Made by a program: the position numbers and the translations under genes | Shown: positions 25,209 to 33,467 of the stretch, in pieces | Position numbering within the stretch: the first letter of the stretch is position 1 | Layout of the letters: every line of letters starts with the position of its first letter | Notes under the pieces: model-generated | The model's database searches: none | Seen by the model: only the letters and a program-made list of their open reading frames with translations | Told to the model about the DNA's origin: nothing | NCBI RefSeq assembly: GCF_020532645.1 | Contig: NZ_JAJAUZ010000048.1 | Coordinates: 1-56,907 of the forward strand | Reading direction: 5' to 3' | Length of the DNA stretch: 56,907 bases | DNA from: Streptomyces bambusae | GTDB taxonomy: Bacteria; Actinomycetota; Actinomycetes; Streptomycetales; Streptomycetaceae

Positions 25209-26207
25209 ATGGCCCGCAGAGCAGCTCTCGTCCTCACCGCCGCCCTCCTCGCCTCCTCGGCACTGACCGCCTGCTCGACCGAGGGCCCCGGCTCCGGCCC
25301 GGCCGCCGCGACCAAGGCGCGCTCCGGCGGCCCGATCACCATGGGTTTTGCCCAGGTCGGCGCAGAGAGCGGTTGGCGTACCGCCAACACCAAGTCCGTC
25401 CAGGAGGCCGCGAAGAAGGCCGGCATCACCCTCAAGTTCTCCGACGCGCAGCAGAAGCAGGAGAACCAGATCAAGGCGATCCGCACCTTCATCCAGCAGA
25501 AGGTCGACGTCATCGCGTTCTCGCCGGTCGTGGAATCCGGCTGGGACACGGTGCTCAAGGAGGCCAAGGACGCGGGCATCCCGGTCATCCTCACCGACCG
25601 CGCCGTGGACACCCAGGACGCCTCCCTCTACAAGACCTTCCTGGGCTCCGACTTCGTCAAGGAGGGCAAGTCCGCGGGCGAGTGGCTGACCGGCGCCTAC
25701 GCGAACCAGCCGGGGCCGGTCAACATCGTCGAGCTCCAGGGCACCACGGGCTCCGCACCCGCCAACGACCGCAAGGCCGGCTTCGCCGACGCCATCCGCA
25801 GCGACGGCAAGTTCAAGATCGTCGCTTCGCAGACGGGGGACTTCACCCGTGCCAAGGGCAAGGAGGTCATGCAGGCGTTCCTGAAGTCCCAGAAGGACAT
25901 CGACGTCCTCTACGCCCACAACGACGACATGGCCCTCGGCGCGATCCAGGCCATCGAGGAGTCCGGCAAGAAGCCCGGTACGGACATCAAGGTGATCTCG
26001 GTGGACGGGATCAAGGACGCCTTCGTCGCCATGACCCAGGGCAAGATCAACGTCGTGGTGGAGTGCAACCCCATGCTCGGGGGCCAGCTGATGGAGCTGG
26101 CCAAGAAGGTCGTGGCGGGGGAGACCGTGCCGAAGCGTGTCGAGACCGAGGAAGGCGTCTTCCCGCAGGACAAGGCCGCAGCCGCGCTGCCGTCCCGGAC
26201 CTACTGA
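25209..26207 (+). CDS. Sugar-binding lipoprotein, YtfQ-like (arabinose/galactofuranose type)
   Basis: 332 aa. Lipobox LTAC with Cys22; the ribosome site GAAAGGA precedes the ATG. CUT2 receptor with the periplasmic-binding-protein fold. The pattern ITMGFAQVGAESGWRTANT and AFSPVVESGWDTVL are typical of the YtfQ branch, which binds furanose forms of galactose or arabinose. The downstream genes are the matching ATPase and two permeases, then an aldose epimerase, forming a five-gene operon. Operators shared with araBA and araD suggest that here the ligand is L-arabinose, probably the furanose form released by arabinofuranosidases. Confidence 0.9.
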   Translation: MARRAALVLTAALLASSALTACSTEGPGSGPAAATKARSGGPITMGFAQVGAESGWRTANTKSVQEAAKKAGITLKFSDAQQKQENQIKAIRTFIQQKVDVIAFSPVVESGWDTVLKEAKDAGIPVILTDRAVDTQDASLYKTFLGSDFVKEGKSAGEWLTGAYANQPGPVNIVELQGTTGSAPANDRKAGFADAIRSDGKFKIVASQTGDFTRAKGKEVMQAFLKSQKDIDVLYAHNDDMALGAIQAIEESGKKPGTDIKVISVDGIKDAFVAMTQGKINVVVECNPMLGGQLMELAKKVVAGETVPKRVETEEGVFPQDKAAAALPSRTY

Positions 26208-26299
26208 CGCGGCAGGCTCCGGTGCCGGCGGAGCCCCGGCCCCGGTGCCGTCCCGTCAGCCGGCTCCCGTTCCACCACCGACCCATGACAGGAGGGCGG

Positions 26300-27835
26300 A
26301 TGGCATCCCCGTCCACCCCGCGGCCGGTCCTGGAAGCCCAGGACGTCCGCAAGCAGTTCCCGGGCGTGCTCGCCCTCGACGGAGTCGCCCTGCGGCTCTT
26401 CCCCGGTGAGGTGCACGCCCTGATGGGCGAGAACGGCGCCGGGAAGTCCACTTTGATCAAGGTGCTCACCGGCGTCCACCCCGCGGACGGCGGGAGCATC
26501 CTCGTCGACGGCCGGCCCCATGCGTTCACGGACCCCCTCCACGCGCAGCAGGCCGGAATCAGCACCGTCTATCAGGAGGTGAACCTCTGCCCGAACCTCT
26601 CGGTCGCCGAGAACATCCTCATCGGGCGCGAACCGCGCCGGTTCGGTCTCGTCCACTGGTCCGCCCTGAGGAAGCGGGCCGCAGAGCTGCTGACCGAGTT
26701 GGACCTGCACCTGGACGTCACGAGCCTGCTCGGCTCGCACTCACTGGCGGTGCAGCAACTGGTCGCGATCGTTCGGGCCGTGGACGTCTCGGCCAAGGTC
26801 CTCGTGCTGGACGAACCGACGTCGAGCCTGGACCGGGAGGAGGTGGCCCAGCTCTTCACGCTGGTGCGGCGCCTGCGGGACCGCGGTGTGGCCATCCTGT
26901 TCGTGACGCACTTCCTCGACCAGGTATTCGATCTGTGCGACCGCGTCACCATCCTGCGCAACGGCCGCCTGGAAGGCGAGTACCCCATCGGCGAACTCAC
27001 TCCGGTGACGCTGGTCCAGCGCATGATCGGCGGCGAACTGGCAGCCCTCGACCAGCTGTCCGGCCGCGACGCCGGGGAGCCGTCCGGCCGGGCGTCCGCC
27101 GAACCGTTCCTCCGGGCCCGCCGGCTGGCCCGTGCGGGCTCGATCGAACCGTACGACCTCGACATCCACGGCGGAGAGGTCGTCGGACTGGCCGGCCTCC
27201 TGGGTTCGGGCCGCACCGAGGCGGCGCGCCTCCTGTTCGGAGCGGACAGCGCAGATGGGGGAGAAGTGCGCATCGAGGGCGAGAGGACAGCCCTGCGCAC
27301 CCCCCGCCACGCCATCGCCCGGGGCATCGCGTTCTGCTCCGAGAACCGCAAGTCCGAAGGGCTGGTGGGCGAGCTCACGGTCCGCGAGAACATCGTCCTG
27401 GCCCTGCAGGCCACCCGCGGCTGGACCAGACCCCTGGCCCGCGCCCAGCAGGACGAACTGGCACGGCACTGGATCAAAGCCCTGGACATCCGCCCGGCCG
27501 ACCCCGAAGCGCAGATAGGCCACCTCAGCGGCGGAAACCAGCAGAAGGTCCTCCTCGCCCGGTGGCTGCTGACCGCACCGCGGCTCCTGATCCTCGACGA
27601 ACCCACCCGGGGCATCGACATCGGGGCCAAGGCCGAGATCCAGCGACTCGTGGCCCGCCTGGCGGACGAAGGCACCGCCGTGCTGTTCATCTCGGCGGAA
27701 CTCGAAGAGGTCCTGCGCCTGAGCCACCGCATCGCCGTGCTCCGCGACCACCGCATGGTCGCCACCTTTGAGAACGACGACAGCGTCACACCCGACCGCG
27801 TCTTCACGACCATCGCCACCGGAGCCGCCTCATGA
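26300..27835 (+). CDS. Sugar ABC transporter ATPase, YtfR-like
   Basis: 511 aa from the ATG at 26300, which has AGGAGGG at ideal distance; the ATG at 26285 lies upstream of that site. Two fused ABC domains: Walker A GENGAGKST, Walker B VLVLDEPTSSLD; then a second domain with GLLGSGRTEAARLLFG, LSGGNQQKVLLARWLL and LILDEPTRGIDIG. It would power the two permeases encoded next. The stop overlaps the start of the next gene by 4 bases (ATGA). CUT2-type ATPases carry their own pair of domains and do not depend on MsiK. Confidence 0.93.
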   Translation: MASPSTPRPVLEAQDVRKQFPGVLALDGVALRLFPGEVHALMGENGAGKSTLIKVLTGVHPADGGSILVDGRPHAFTDPLHAQQAGISTVYQEVNLCPNLSVAENILIGREPRRFGLVHWSALRKRAAELLTELDLHLDVTSLLGSHSLAVQQLVAIVRAVDVSAKVLVLDEPTSSLDREEVAQLFTLVRRLRDRGVAILFVTHFLDQVFDLCDRVTILRNGRLEGEYPIGELTPVTLVQRMIGGELAALDQLSGRDAGEPSGRASAEPFLRARRLARAGSIEPYDLDIHGGEVVGLAGLLGSGRTEAARLLFGADSADGGEVRIEGERTALRTPRHAIARGIAFCSENRKSEGLVGELTVRENIVLALQATRGWTRPLARAQQDELARHWIKALDIRPADPEAQIGHLSGGNQQKVLLARWLLTAPRLLILDEPTRGIDIGAKAEIQRLVARLADEGTAVLFISAELEEVLRLSHRIAVLRDHRMVATFENDDSVTPDRVFTTIATGAAS

Positions 27836-28932
27836 CCCCCCACCCCGCCACGGACCGGGCGTCCGGCGGAGCCGGGAGACGACTGGCGGGCCACCGGCTG
27901 CTGTGGCCCGCGCTCGCCCTGCTCGCCCTGCTCCTCGGCAACCTCGCGTTCCACCACGACTTCTTCGCCGTCCGCGTACGCGACGGCCACCTCTACGGCA
28001 GCCTCATCGACATCCTCCAGTTCGGGGCGCCCCTCATCCTGGTGGCGCTCGGCATGACCCTCGTCATCGCCACCCGTGGCATCGACCTCTCGGTGGGCTC
28101 CACGGTCGCCATCGCCGGCGCCCTCGCCTGCGGGCACATATCCACCGCCGCCCGTCCCGGCAGCGTCGCCACCATGGTCACGGCTGTCGCCCTCGCCCTC
28201 GGAGTCGCCCTCGTACTGGGCCTCGCCAACGGCCTCCTGGTGGCCGGGCTGGGGGTACAGCCCATCGTGGCCACGTTGATCCTCATGGTCGCCGGCCGCG
28301 GAGTCGCCCAGCTGATCGGCGACGGCCAGATCATCACCGTCACCAGCGCCCCCTACAAGATGATCGGCGGCGGCTACTGGCTGTTCTTCCCGTTCGCCGT
28401 CCTCCTGGCAGCCGCCCTCGTCGCGCTCACCGCCTTCGTCACCCGTCGCAGCGCGCTCGGCATGCTGATCGAGTCCGTGGGCGGCAACCCCGCCGCCAGC
28501 CACCTCGTCGGGATCCGCGCCGGCGGTCTGCTCGCCCTCGTCTACGTCTTCAGCGCGCTGTGCGCCGCCGTCGCCGGGCTGATGATCAGCTCGAACGTCT
28601 CCAGCGCCGACGGGAACAACGCCGGCCTCTGGATCGAACTCGACGCGATCCTGGCGGTCGTCATCGGAGGCACCGCCCTGACCGGAGGACGCTTCTCCCT
28701 GGGGGGAACCGTCCTGGGCGCCCTGACCATCCAGACCCTCTCCACCACCGTCTACACCCTCGGCGTCCCGCCCGAGACCACCCTCGTCTTCAAGGCGTTC
28801 GTCGTCATCGTCGTCTGCCTCGTGCAGTCACCGGCCTTCCGGGCCAAGGCCCTGCGCCGCCGCAGGACGAACGCCCCCCGACCCCACAAGACGGCGGGTG
28901 CAGCCCCGCAGCACCAGGAGGCAGGCGCATGA
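27832..28932 (+). CDS. Sugar ABC transporter permease, YtfT-like
   Basis: 366 aa with about nine hydrophobic segments and the CUT2 hallmark TRGIDLSVGSTVA near residue 83. The cytoplasmic loop GNPAASHLVGIRAGG near residue 220 is the ATPase contact. The start overlaps the ATPase stop and the stop overlaps the next start, both by ATGA, so expression is tightly coupled. The transporter has two different permeases, as in the Ytf/YjfF system. A basic, Arg/Pro-rich C-terminal tail (about residues 340-366) is cytoplasmic. Confidence 0.92.
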   Translation: MTPHPATDRASGGAGRRLAGHRLLWPALALLALLLGNLAFHHDFFAVRVRDGHLYGSLIDILQFGAPLILVALGMTLVIATRGIDLSVGSTVAIAGALACGHISTAARPGSVATMVTAVALALGVALVLGLANGLLVAGLGVQPIVATLILMVAGRGVAQLIGDGQIITVTSAPYKMIGGGYWLFFPFAVLLAAALVALTAFVTRRSALGMLIESVGGNPAASHLVGIRAGGLLALVYVFSALCAAVAGLMISSNVSSADGNNAGLWIELDAILAVVIGGTALTGGRFSLGGTVLGALTIQTLSTTVYTLGVPPETTLVFKAFVVIVVCLVQSPAFRAKALRRRRTNAPRPHKTAGAAPQHQEAGA

Positions 28933-29951
28933 CCACCGGCATGGCGAGTGCCGCCGCGCAACTCACCCGCCCGTTCGCCACCGTGTCCCCTCGCACCCGC
29001 ATCCGCATCCCGCTGATCGTCACGGCCGTCCTGCTGGTCGCCATGTTCGGCGTCGGATCGGTGCGCTACGAGGGCTTCTTCTCCTCGCAGGTCCTGCTCA
29101 ACCTGCTGATCGACAACGGGTTCCTGCTGGTCGTCGCCGTCGGGGCGACGTTCGTCATCCTCACTGGCGGCATCGACCTGTCCGTCGGCTCCGTGGTGGC
29201 CCTGTCGACCATGCTCACCGCCTGGCTGATCGAATCCCAGGGCTGGCCCCTGGCCACCGTCATCCCCCTGGTCCTCCTGGTCGGTGCCGCCGGCGGGACC
29301 CTCATGGGCTGGATCATCCACGCCTTCGAGATCCAGCCGTTCATCGTCACCCTGGCCGGCATGTTCCTCGCCCGCGGGCTCTGCTACATGATCAGCACCG
29401 AATCCATCACGATCAGCGACCCCACCACCGTGGGCATCGCGCAGACCCGGCTGTACGGTCCGGGGGGACTGTTCGTCTCGATCCCGGTGGTCATCGCCCT
29501 GGCCGTACTGGTGACCGCCTTCGTCGTCCTGCACCACACGCGCTTCGGTCGCAACGTGTACGCGCTGGGGGGCAACGAGTCGTCCGCGCGCCTGATGGGC
29601 CTCCCGGTGGGCGCAACCAAGATCGCCGTGTACGCCGTCAGCGGCCTGTGCTCCGCACTGGGCGGCCTCCTGCTGACCTTCTACATGCTCTCCGGCTACG
29701 CCCTGCACGCCATGGGCATGGAACTCGACGCCATCGCCGCCACCGTGATCGGCGGCTCGCTGCTGACCGGAGGCTCCGGCTTCGTCCTGGGCACCGCCCT
29801 CGGCGTGCTCGTCCTCGGCCTCATCCAGACGGTCGTCAACTTCCAGGGCACGCTCAGCTCCTGGTGGACCCGCATCGTCATCGGCGCCCTGCTGCTCGTG
29901 TTCATCGTGCTGCAACGACTGATGACCGGACGCCGCCCCGCCGCCGACTGA
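28929..29951 (+). CDS. Sugar ABC transporter permease, YjfF-like
   Basis: 340 aa from the ATG at 28929, which overlaps the previous stop. The frame is open far upstream, but there it runs inside the preceding permease gene. Second CUT2 permease of the system, with TGGIDLSVGSVVA near residue 78 and the loop GNESSARLMGLPVG near residue 217. It probably forms a heterodimer with the YtfT-like protein. About nine hydrophobic segments are visible. It is followed after 17 bases by the aldose epimerase gene. Confidence 0.92.
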   Translation: MTTGMASAAAQLTRPFATVSPRTRIRIPLIVTAVLLVAMFGVGSVRYEGFFSSQVLLNLLIDNGFLLVVAVGATFVILTGGIDLSVGSVVALSTMLTAWLIESQGWPLATVIPLVLLVGAAGGTLMGWIIHAFEIQPFIVTLAGMFLARGLCYMISTESITISDPTTVGIAQTRLYGPGGLFVSIPVVIALAVLVTAFVVLHHTRFGRNVYALGGNESSARLMGLPVGATKIAVYAVSGLCSALGGLLLTFYMLSGYALHAMGMELDAIAATVIGGSLLTGGSGFVLGTALGVLVLGLIQTVVNFQGTLSSWWTRIVIGALLLVFIVLQRLMTGRRPAAD

Positions 29952-29968
29952 CCCAAGGGAACACCTCC

Positions 29969-31093
29969 ATGGAACACTTACGCGAGTCCTCCGGCCGGGC
30001 CGTCGAGCCCGGGCAGACCACCGCCGGTCCGAGGGCGGACCACCCCCAGCGCCTGGACGGCGAAGGAACGGGAGAGCGGTGGCGGTTCGGCTTCCCGGGC
30101 CGGGCCCGCGCGGAGGTCCACACGCACGGGGCCCGCCTCCGTTCGCTGGTCCTGCCCGACCGCTGGGGCTACAACGCCGATGTGGTGCTCGCCCCCCGCG
30201 ACGCCGGCGCCTGCGAGGGCTCGGCACGCTACTTCGGCGCAACGGCGGGCCGGTACGCCAACCGGATCGCGGGCGGCCGGCTCGTCCTCGACGGGGTCAC
30301 CCACCGGCTCGCCACCCAGGAGAACGGGCACACGCTGCACGGCGGCCCCGACGGGTTCGACCAGCGGGTCTGGCGGTGTGAACCCTTCCACTCCGCGCAC
30401 CGCACCGGTGTCCGCCTGTACCTGCACAGCCCCGACGGCGACCAGGGATTCCCCGGTGCCCTCGACGTCCACGTCACCTACACGCTGGACCGGGAGGACA
30501 ACCTGACTCTGTCGTACCACGCGGCCGCCGACGCGCCGACGGTCGTCAATCTCACCAACCACGCCTACTGGAACCTCGAGGGCGAGGGGCGCGGCAACGT
30601 CCTGGGCCACCATCTCCAGGTCGAGGCCCCCTTCTACACCCCGGTCGACGCCGAGCTGATCCCCGACGGCCCACACCGCTCGGTGAGCGGTACCCCGTTC
30701 GACCTCCGCCGGCCCCGGCGCCTCTCCGACGTCCTGACCCGACCGGATGCGCAACTGGCTCTCGCCGGAGGCGGCTTCGACCACAACTGGGTCCTCGGCG
30801 GCGCCAGGCAGGACCGTCCCCTGAAGGCTGCCGTTCTGTACGCCCCCGCTTCAGGACGGCGCATGGACGTCCTCACCACGGAACCGGGAATCCAGGTGTA
30901 CACCGCCCAGGGCCTGACCGGCGACATCACGGGCAAGGGGGGCAGGCCCTACCAGGCCTATGCGGGGGTCGCGCTGGAAACGCAGCACTTCCCGGACTCG
31001 CCGAACCGCTCCGACCACCCGACGGTCGTCCTGCGTCCGGGCGAGGTGTACCGGTCGACGACGATCCACCGGTTCACGACGGTCACCTCCTGA
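29969..31093 (+). CDS. Aldose 1-epimerase (galactose-mutarotase family)
   Basis: 374 aa from the ATG at 29969, with AAGGGA 8 bases upstream; the frame is open far to the left but that part is a shadow of the permease gene. It interconverts alpha and beta anomers of free aldoses. The family motifs YFGATAGRYANRIAGGR, NLTNHAYWNLEG (catalytic His) and GVALETQHFPDSPN (catalytic Glu) are all present. No signal peptide, so cytoplasmic. As the last gene of the importer operon it would equilibrate imported arabinose (or galactose) for the isomerase. A strong terminator follows 20 bases later. Confidence 0.92.
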   Translation: MEHLRESSGRAVEPGQTTAGPRADHPQRLDGEGTGERWRFGFPGRARAEVHTHGARLRSLVLPDRWGYNADVVLAPRDAGACEGSARYFGATAGRYANRIAGGRLVLDGVTHRLATQENGHTLHGGPDGFDQRVWRCEPFHSAHRTGVRLYLHSPDGDQGFPGALDVHVTYTLDREDNLTLSYHAAADAPTVVNLTNHAYWNLEGEGRGNVLGHHLQVEAPFYTPVDAELIPDGPHRSVSGTPFDLRRPRRLSDVLTRPDAQLALAGGGFDHNWVLGGARQDRPLKAAVLYAPASGRRMDVLTTEPGIQVYTAQGLTGDITGKGGRPYQAYAGVALETQHFPDSPNRSDHPTVVLRPGEVYRSTTIHRFTTVTS

Positions 31094-31113
31094 GAGGGCG
31101 GCGCCGGCCGTGG

Positions 31114-31147
31114 CCGCTGTCCGGTGCCGGGGGGCACCGGACAGCGG
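31114..31147. terminator. Strong hairpin terminator, epimerase / lacI
   Basis: A perfect 15-bp stem (CCGCTGTCCGGTGCC / GGCACCGGACAGCGG) with a GGGG loop, followed on the plus strand by TTTCGT. It lies between convergent genes and may serve both. Confidence 0.88.
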
Positions 31148-31221
31148 TTTCGTCATGGCACGGCCTCCGCCGGGACCGGTACCGGTTCTCCCGGTGGCGC
31201 CGATCCCCGTGCGGACGAGGG

Positions 31222-32298
31222 TCATTCGGCGGCGGGAGCGATCCTGCGGGCCGTGCTGGCGCGCACGATCAGCTCGGGCGCCACCACCAGGTGGGTCGAC
31301 TCGTCGGTGCGGCCTTCGATGTGGTCGAGGAGCAGGCCGATGCTGTCGCGTCCGAGCGAGGCGAAGTCCTGCCGGATGGTCGTCAGCGGAGGCGGGAAGA
31401 ACTCCGCCTCGGGGATGTCGTCGAACCCGGCCACCGCCACGTCCTCCGGTGTGCGCAGTCCCGCTTCCCGCAAGGCCCGCAGGACACCGAGGGCCATCTG
31501 GTCGTTGGCGACGAACACGGCGGTGAGGCCGGCGCCCCGCCCCCGTGAGGCCAGGACCCGGCCCGCGAGCTGCTGACCGGCCTGGTAGCCCGACAGCGGA
31601 CTCCAGTCGCCGCGCAGCACGGGCGGGACGTCGGCGCCGGCCTCGCGCAGCGTCTCCTCCCAGCCCTGCGTGCGGGCCTCGCTCTCCAGCCAGTCGGACG
31701 GACCCGCCACGTGCCACACGGTGGCGTGGCCCGAGGCGAGCAGGTGCTCCGTGATCATGCGGGCGCCGAGGTTCTGGTCCAGCGACACCCCCGGCAGGTC
31801 GAGGGTGTGGCCGCCTTCCACGGTGACCACCGGGCAGGGTGCTTCCAGTGCCGCCAGGGCGCGCACCGCGGCACGCTGCGGAGTGACGGCGACGATCCCC
31901 TCCACGCCCCATCCGGCGAGGTGCTGCATGGCTTCGGCGAGAGCCGTCTGGGTGGCGGTCCGCAGCGTGACGGCGGAGGTCAGGTAGCCGCGGTCCCGGG
32001 CCGCCTCCTGCACTCCCGCCACGGTGCTGGCGGGCCCGTGCAGCGTGGTGTTCACCGCGATGACGCCCAGGGTGTGGGTCCGCCGGGTGGCCAGCGCCCG
32101 GGCCGCCGAGTTGCGCCGGTACCCCAGCTGTTCGATGACCTGCGTCACCGCGGCGCGGGTCTTGGCGCTGACGTTCGGGTGGTCGCTGAGCACCCGTGAA
32201 ACGGTCTGGTGGGACACGCCGGCGACGCGCGCGACGTCCGTCATCGTGGGCGCTCGCGAGACGTCCGGGGGCTGGGTCAATTCTCTTCCTTTCCTCAT
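31222..32298 (-). CDS. LacI-family regulator, probable arabinose repressor
   Basis: 358 aa from the ATG at 32298, with GGGAAGG upstream; an in-frame ATG at 32346 has no site. Residues about 18-72 are the LacI HTH and hinge (TMTDVARVAGVSHQTVSRVL, then YRRNSAARALA), followed by the effector-binding domain (GVIAVNTTLHGPASTVAGV; VAVAGFDDIPEAEFFPPPLTT). It sits between the arabinose importer operon and araD and is divergent from araD across two operators of its own family. Boxes of that family also precede araBA, the importer, chvE-mmsAB and the GH62 arabinofuranosidase. I infer it is the arabinose regulator and controls itself; the ligand is unproven. Confidence 0.88.
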   Translation of the reverse strand: MRKGRELTQPPDVSRAPTMTDVARVAGVSHQTVSRVLSDHPNVSAKTRAAVTQVIEQLGYRRNSAARALATRRTHTLGVIAVNTTLHGPASTVAGVQEAARDRGYLTSAVTLRTATQTALAEAMQHLAGWGVEGIVAVTPQRAAVRALAALEAPCPVVTVEGGHTLDLPGVSLDQNLGARMITEHLLASGHATVWHVAGPSDWLESEARTQGWEETLREAGADVPPVLRGDWSPLSGYQAGQQLAGRVLASRGRGAGLTAVFVANDQMALGVLRALREAGLRTPEDVAVAGFDDIPEAEFFPPPLTTIRQDFASLGRDSIGLLLDHIEGRTDESTHLVVAPELIVRASTARRIAPAAE

Positions 32299-32382
32299 CG
32301 AGCGGCCTTCCCTCAAGGTATCGAACCCGGCGCGGCCCGCACACACCTGGGACCGTTCGGGAGGTGATGCGGGTGAGTGGTG

Positions 32383-32398
32383 ATGTTTGCGCTCACAT
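32383..32398. promoter_or_regulatory. Degenerate LacI-family operator near lacI
   Basis: ATGTTTGCGCTCACAT keeps the GCGCT core and ACA/TGT arms of the arabinose-type box but with imperfect symmetry. It is 85 bases from the lacI start. Confidence 0.6.
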
Positions 32399-32458
32399 TA
32401 TGCCGCGCTCACTATGGGATGGGGGCGGAAATCTCCTCGTACATCTTGAGATTGCTGC

Positions 32459-32474
32459 TTGTTAGCGCTCACAA
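32459..32474. promoter_or_regulatory. LacI-family operator near araD
   Basis: TTGTTAGCGCTCACAA is identical over 16 bases to the box at 25070-25085 before the arabinose-type importer. Confidence 0.85.
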
Positions 32475-32606
32475 TCTGCCAGGGGAGCTGCGGTAGCGCA
32501 GCCGCGAAGCCTGTCGCGGCCCCGATCAACCCTGCCCACACTCGTGCGCGACCGCGGGGACTGCCGCACGCCGGCCCGAGAAACCGCCGCGCATGCCGGA
32601 GAGACG

Positions 32607-33356
32607 GTGAGAGCTGTAGTGAGCGAGCCCAACCTGAAGGACCTCCGTCGCGAGGTCCTCGCGGCCAACCTGCGCATCCCGGAGGCCGGCCTGGCCACCC
32701 TCACCTGGGGAAACGTCAGCGGAGTGGACCGCGACGCGGGCGTCTTCGTCATCAAGCCGTCCGGCGTCTCCTACGCCGACCTCGCCGAGGACGACCTGGT
32801 GGTGGTGGCCCTGGAGGACGGCCGCGTCGTCGACGGTCGCCTCAAGCCGTCCACCGACACCGAGACCCACCGGTGCCTCTACCGGGCCTTCCCCTCCATC
32901 GGGGGAGTCACCCACACGCACTCGAGGCACGCCGTCGCGTTCGCCCAGGCGCGCCGCCCGATCCCCGTACTCGGCACGACGCACGCCGACACCTTCAACG
33001 GACCCGTCCCGGTGACGGCGGACCTCACTGCCGAGCAGTGCGCGCAGAACTACGAGTACAACACCGGACAGGTGATCGTCGCCCTGCTCGACGGCGACCG
33101 GCGCCGGGCCGACGAGGTCCCCGGAGCGCTCGTCTCGCGGCACGGTCCCTTCACCTGGGGCGCCACCGCGACGGCCGCGCTGGAGAACGCCATCGTCTGC
33201 GAGGCCGTGGCGGAGATGGCCCTGCACACACTGGCGCTGGGGTCCCGCCTCGGAGCCACCTCCGAACCGCCGGGGCATCTCCTGGAACGGCACTTCACCC
33301 GCAAGCACGGACCGGACGCGTACTACGGCAACGCCACTCGCGCCCCGAAGGGCTGA
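32607..33356 (+). CDS. araD: L-ribulose-5-phosphate 4-epimerase
   Basis: 249 aa from the GTG at 32607 (GGAG 5 bases upstream); a GTG at 32619 is an alternative, costing four residues. Class II aldolase/AraD family: it converts L-ribulose 5-phosphate to D-xylulose 5-phosphate, feeding the pentose phosphate pathway. Visible motifs are LTWGNVSG, VIKPSGVSY, the zinc-binding THTHSRHA and the distal SRHGPFTWG, with TAEQCAQNYEYNTG between. Separated from araBA by the importer operon and the regulator, but tied to them by a shared operator. The neighbouring GH9 gene starts 111 bases later with separate, CebR-type control. Confidence 0.94.
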   Translation: MRAVVSEPNLKDLRREVLAANLRIPEAGLATLTWGNVSGVDRDAGVFVIKPSGVSYADLAEDDLVVVALEDGRVVDGRLKPSTDTETHRCLYRAFPSIGGVTHTHSRHAVAFAQARRPIPVLGTTHADTFNGPVPVTADLTAEQCAQNYEYNTGQVIVALLDGDRRRADEVPGALVSRHGPFTWGATATAALENAIVCEAVAEMALHTLALGSRLGATSEPPGHLLERHFTRKHGPDAYYGNATRAPKG

Positions 33357-33390
33357 GCAGGCATCCCGACTCGGCATGCAGACAAGAGCC

Positions 33391-33419
33391 TTGACGGGCC
33401 GTCCGGCCGACTGGCTTCA
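33391..33419 (+). promoter_or_regulatory. Candidate GH9 promoter
   Basis: TTGACG (33391-33396), 17-base spacer, GCTTCA (33414-33419), with the CebR box starting at the next base. The -10 is poor, but the -35 and its distance to the operator match the GH48 promoter. Confidence 0.45.
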
Positions 33420-33433
33420 TGGGAGCGCTCCCA
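33420..33433. promoter_or_regulatory. CebR box before the GH9 gene
   Basis: A perfect TGGGAGCGCTCCCA palindrome, 34 bases upstream of the GH9 GTG start. Confidence 0.9.
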
Positions 33434-33467
33434 CACCCGTTGTCCGCCCCCACGGAAGGCTTCGACC

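Larger units (their letters stand above)
32299..32606. promoter_or_regulatory. lacI/araD divergent regulatory region
   Basis: 308 bases with two LacI-type boxes 76 bp apart (32383-32398 and 32459-32474). The DNA between them is AT-richer than average and should contain the promoters. Nothing else is recognisable. Confidence 0.65.

Noticed and set aside
28898..29968. N-terminal extension of the aldose epimerase
   Set aside because: The extra residues lie inside the permease gene in another frame; AAGGGA before 29969 defines the start.
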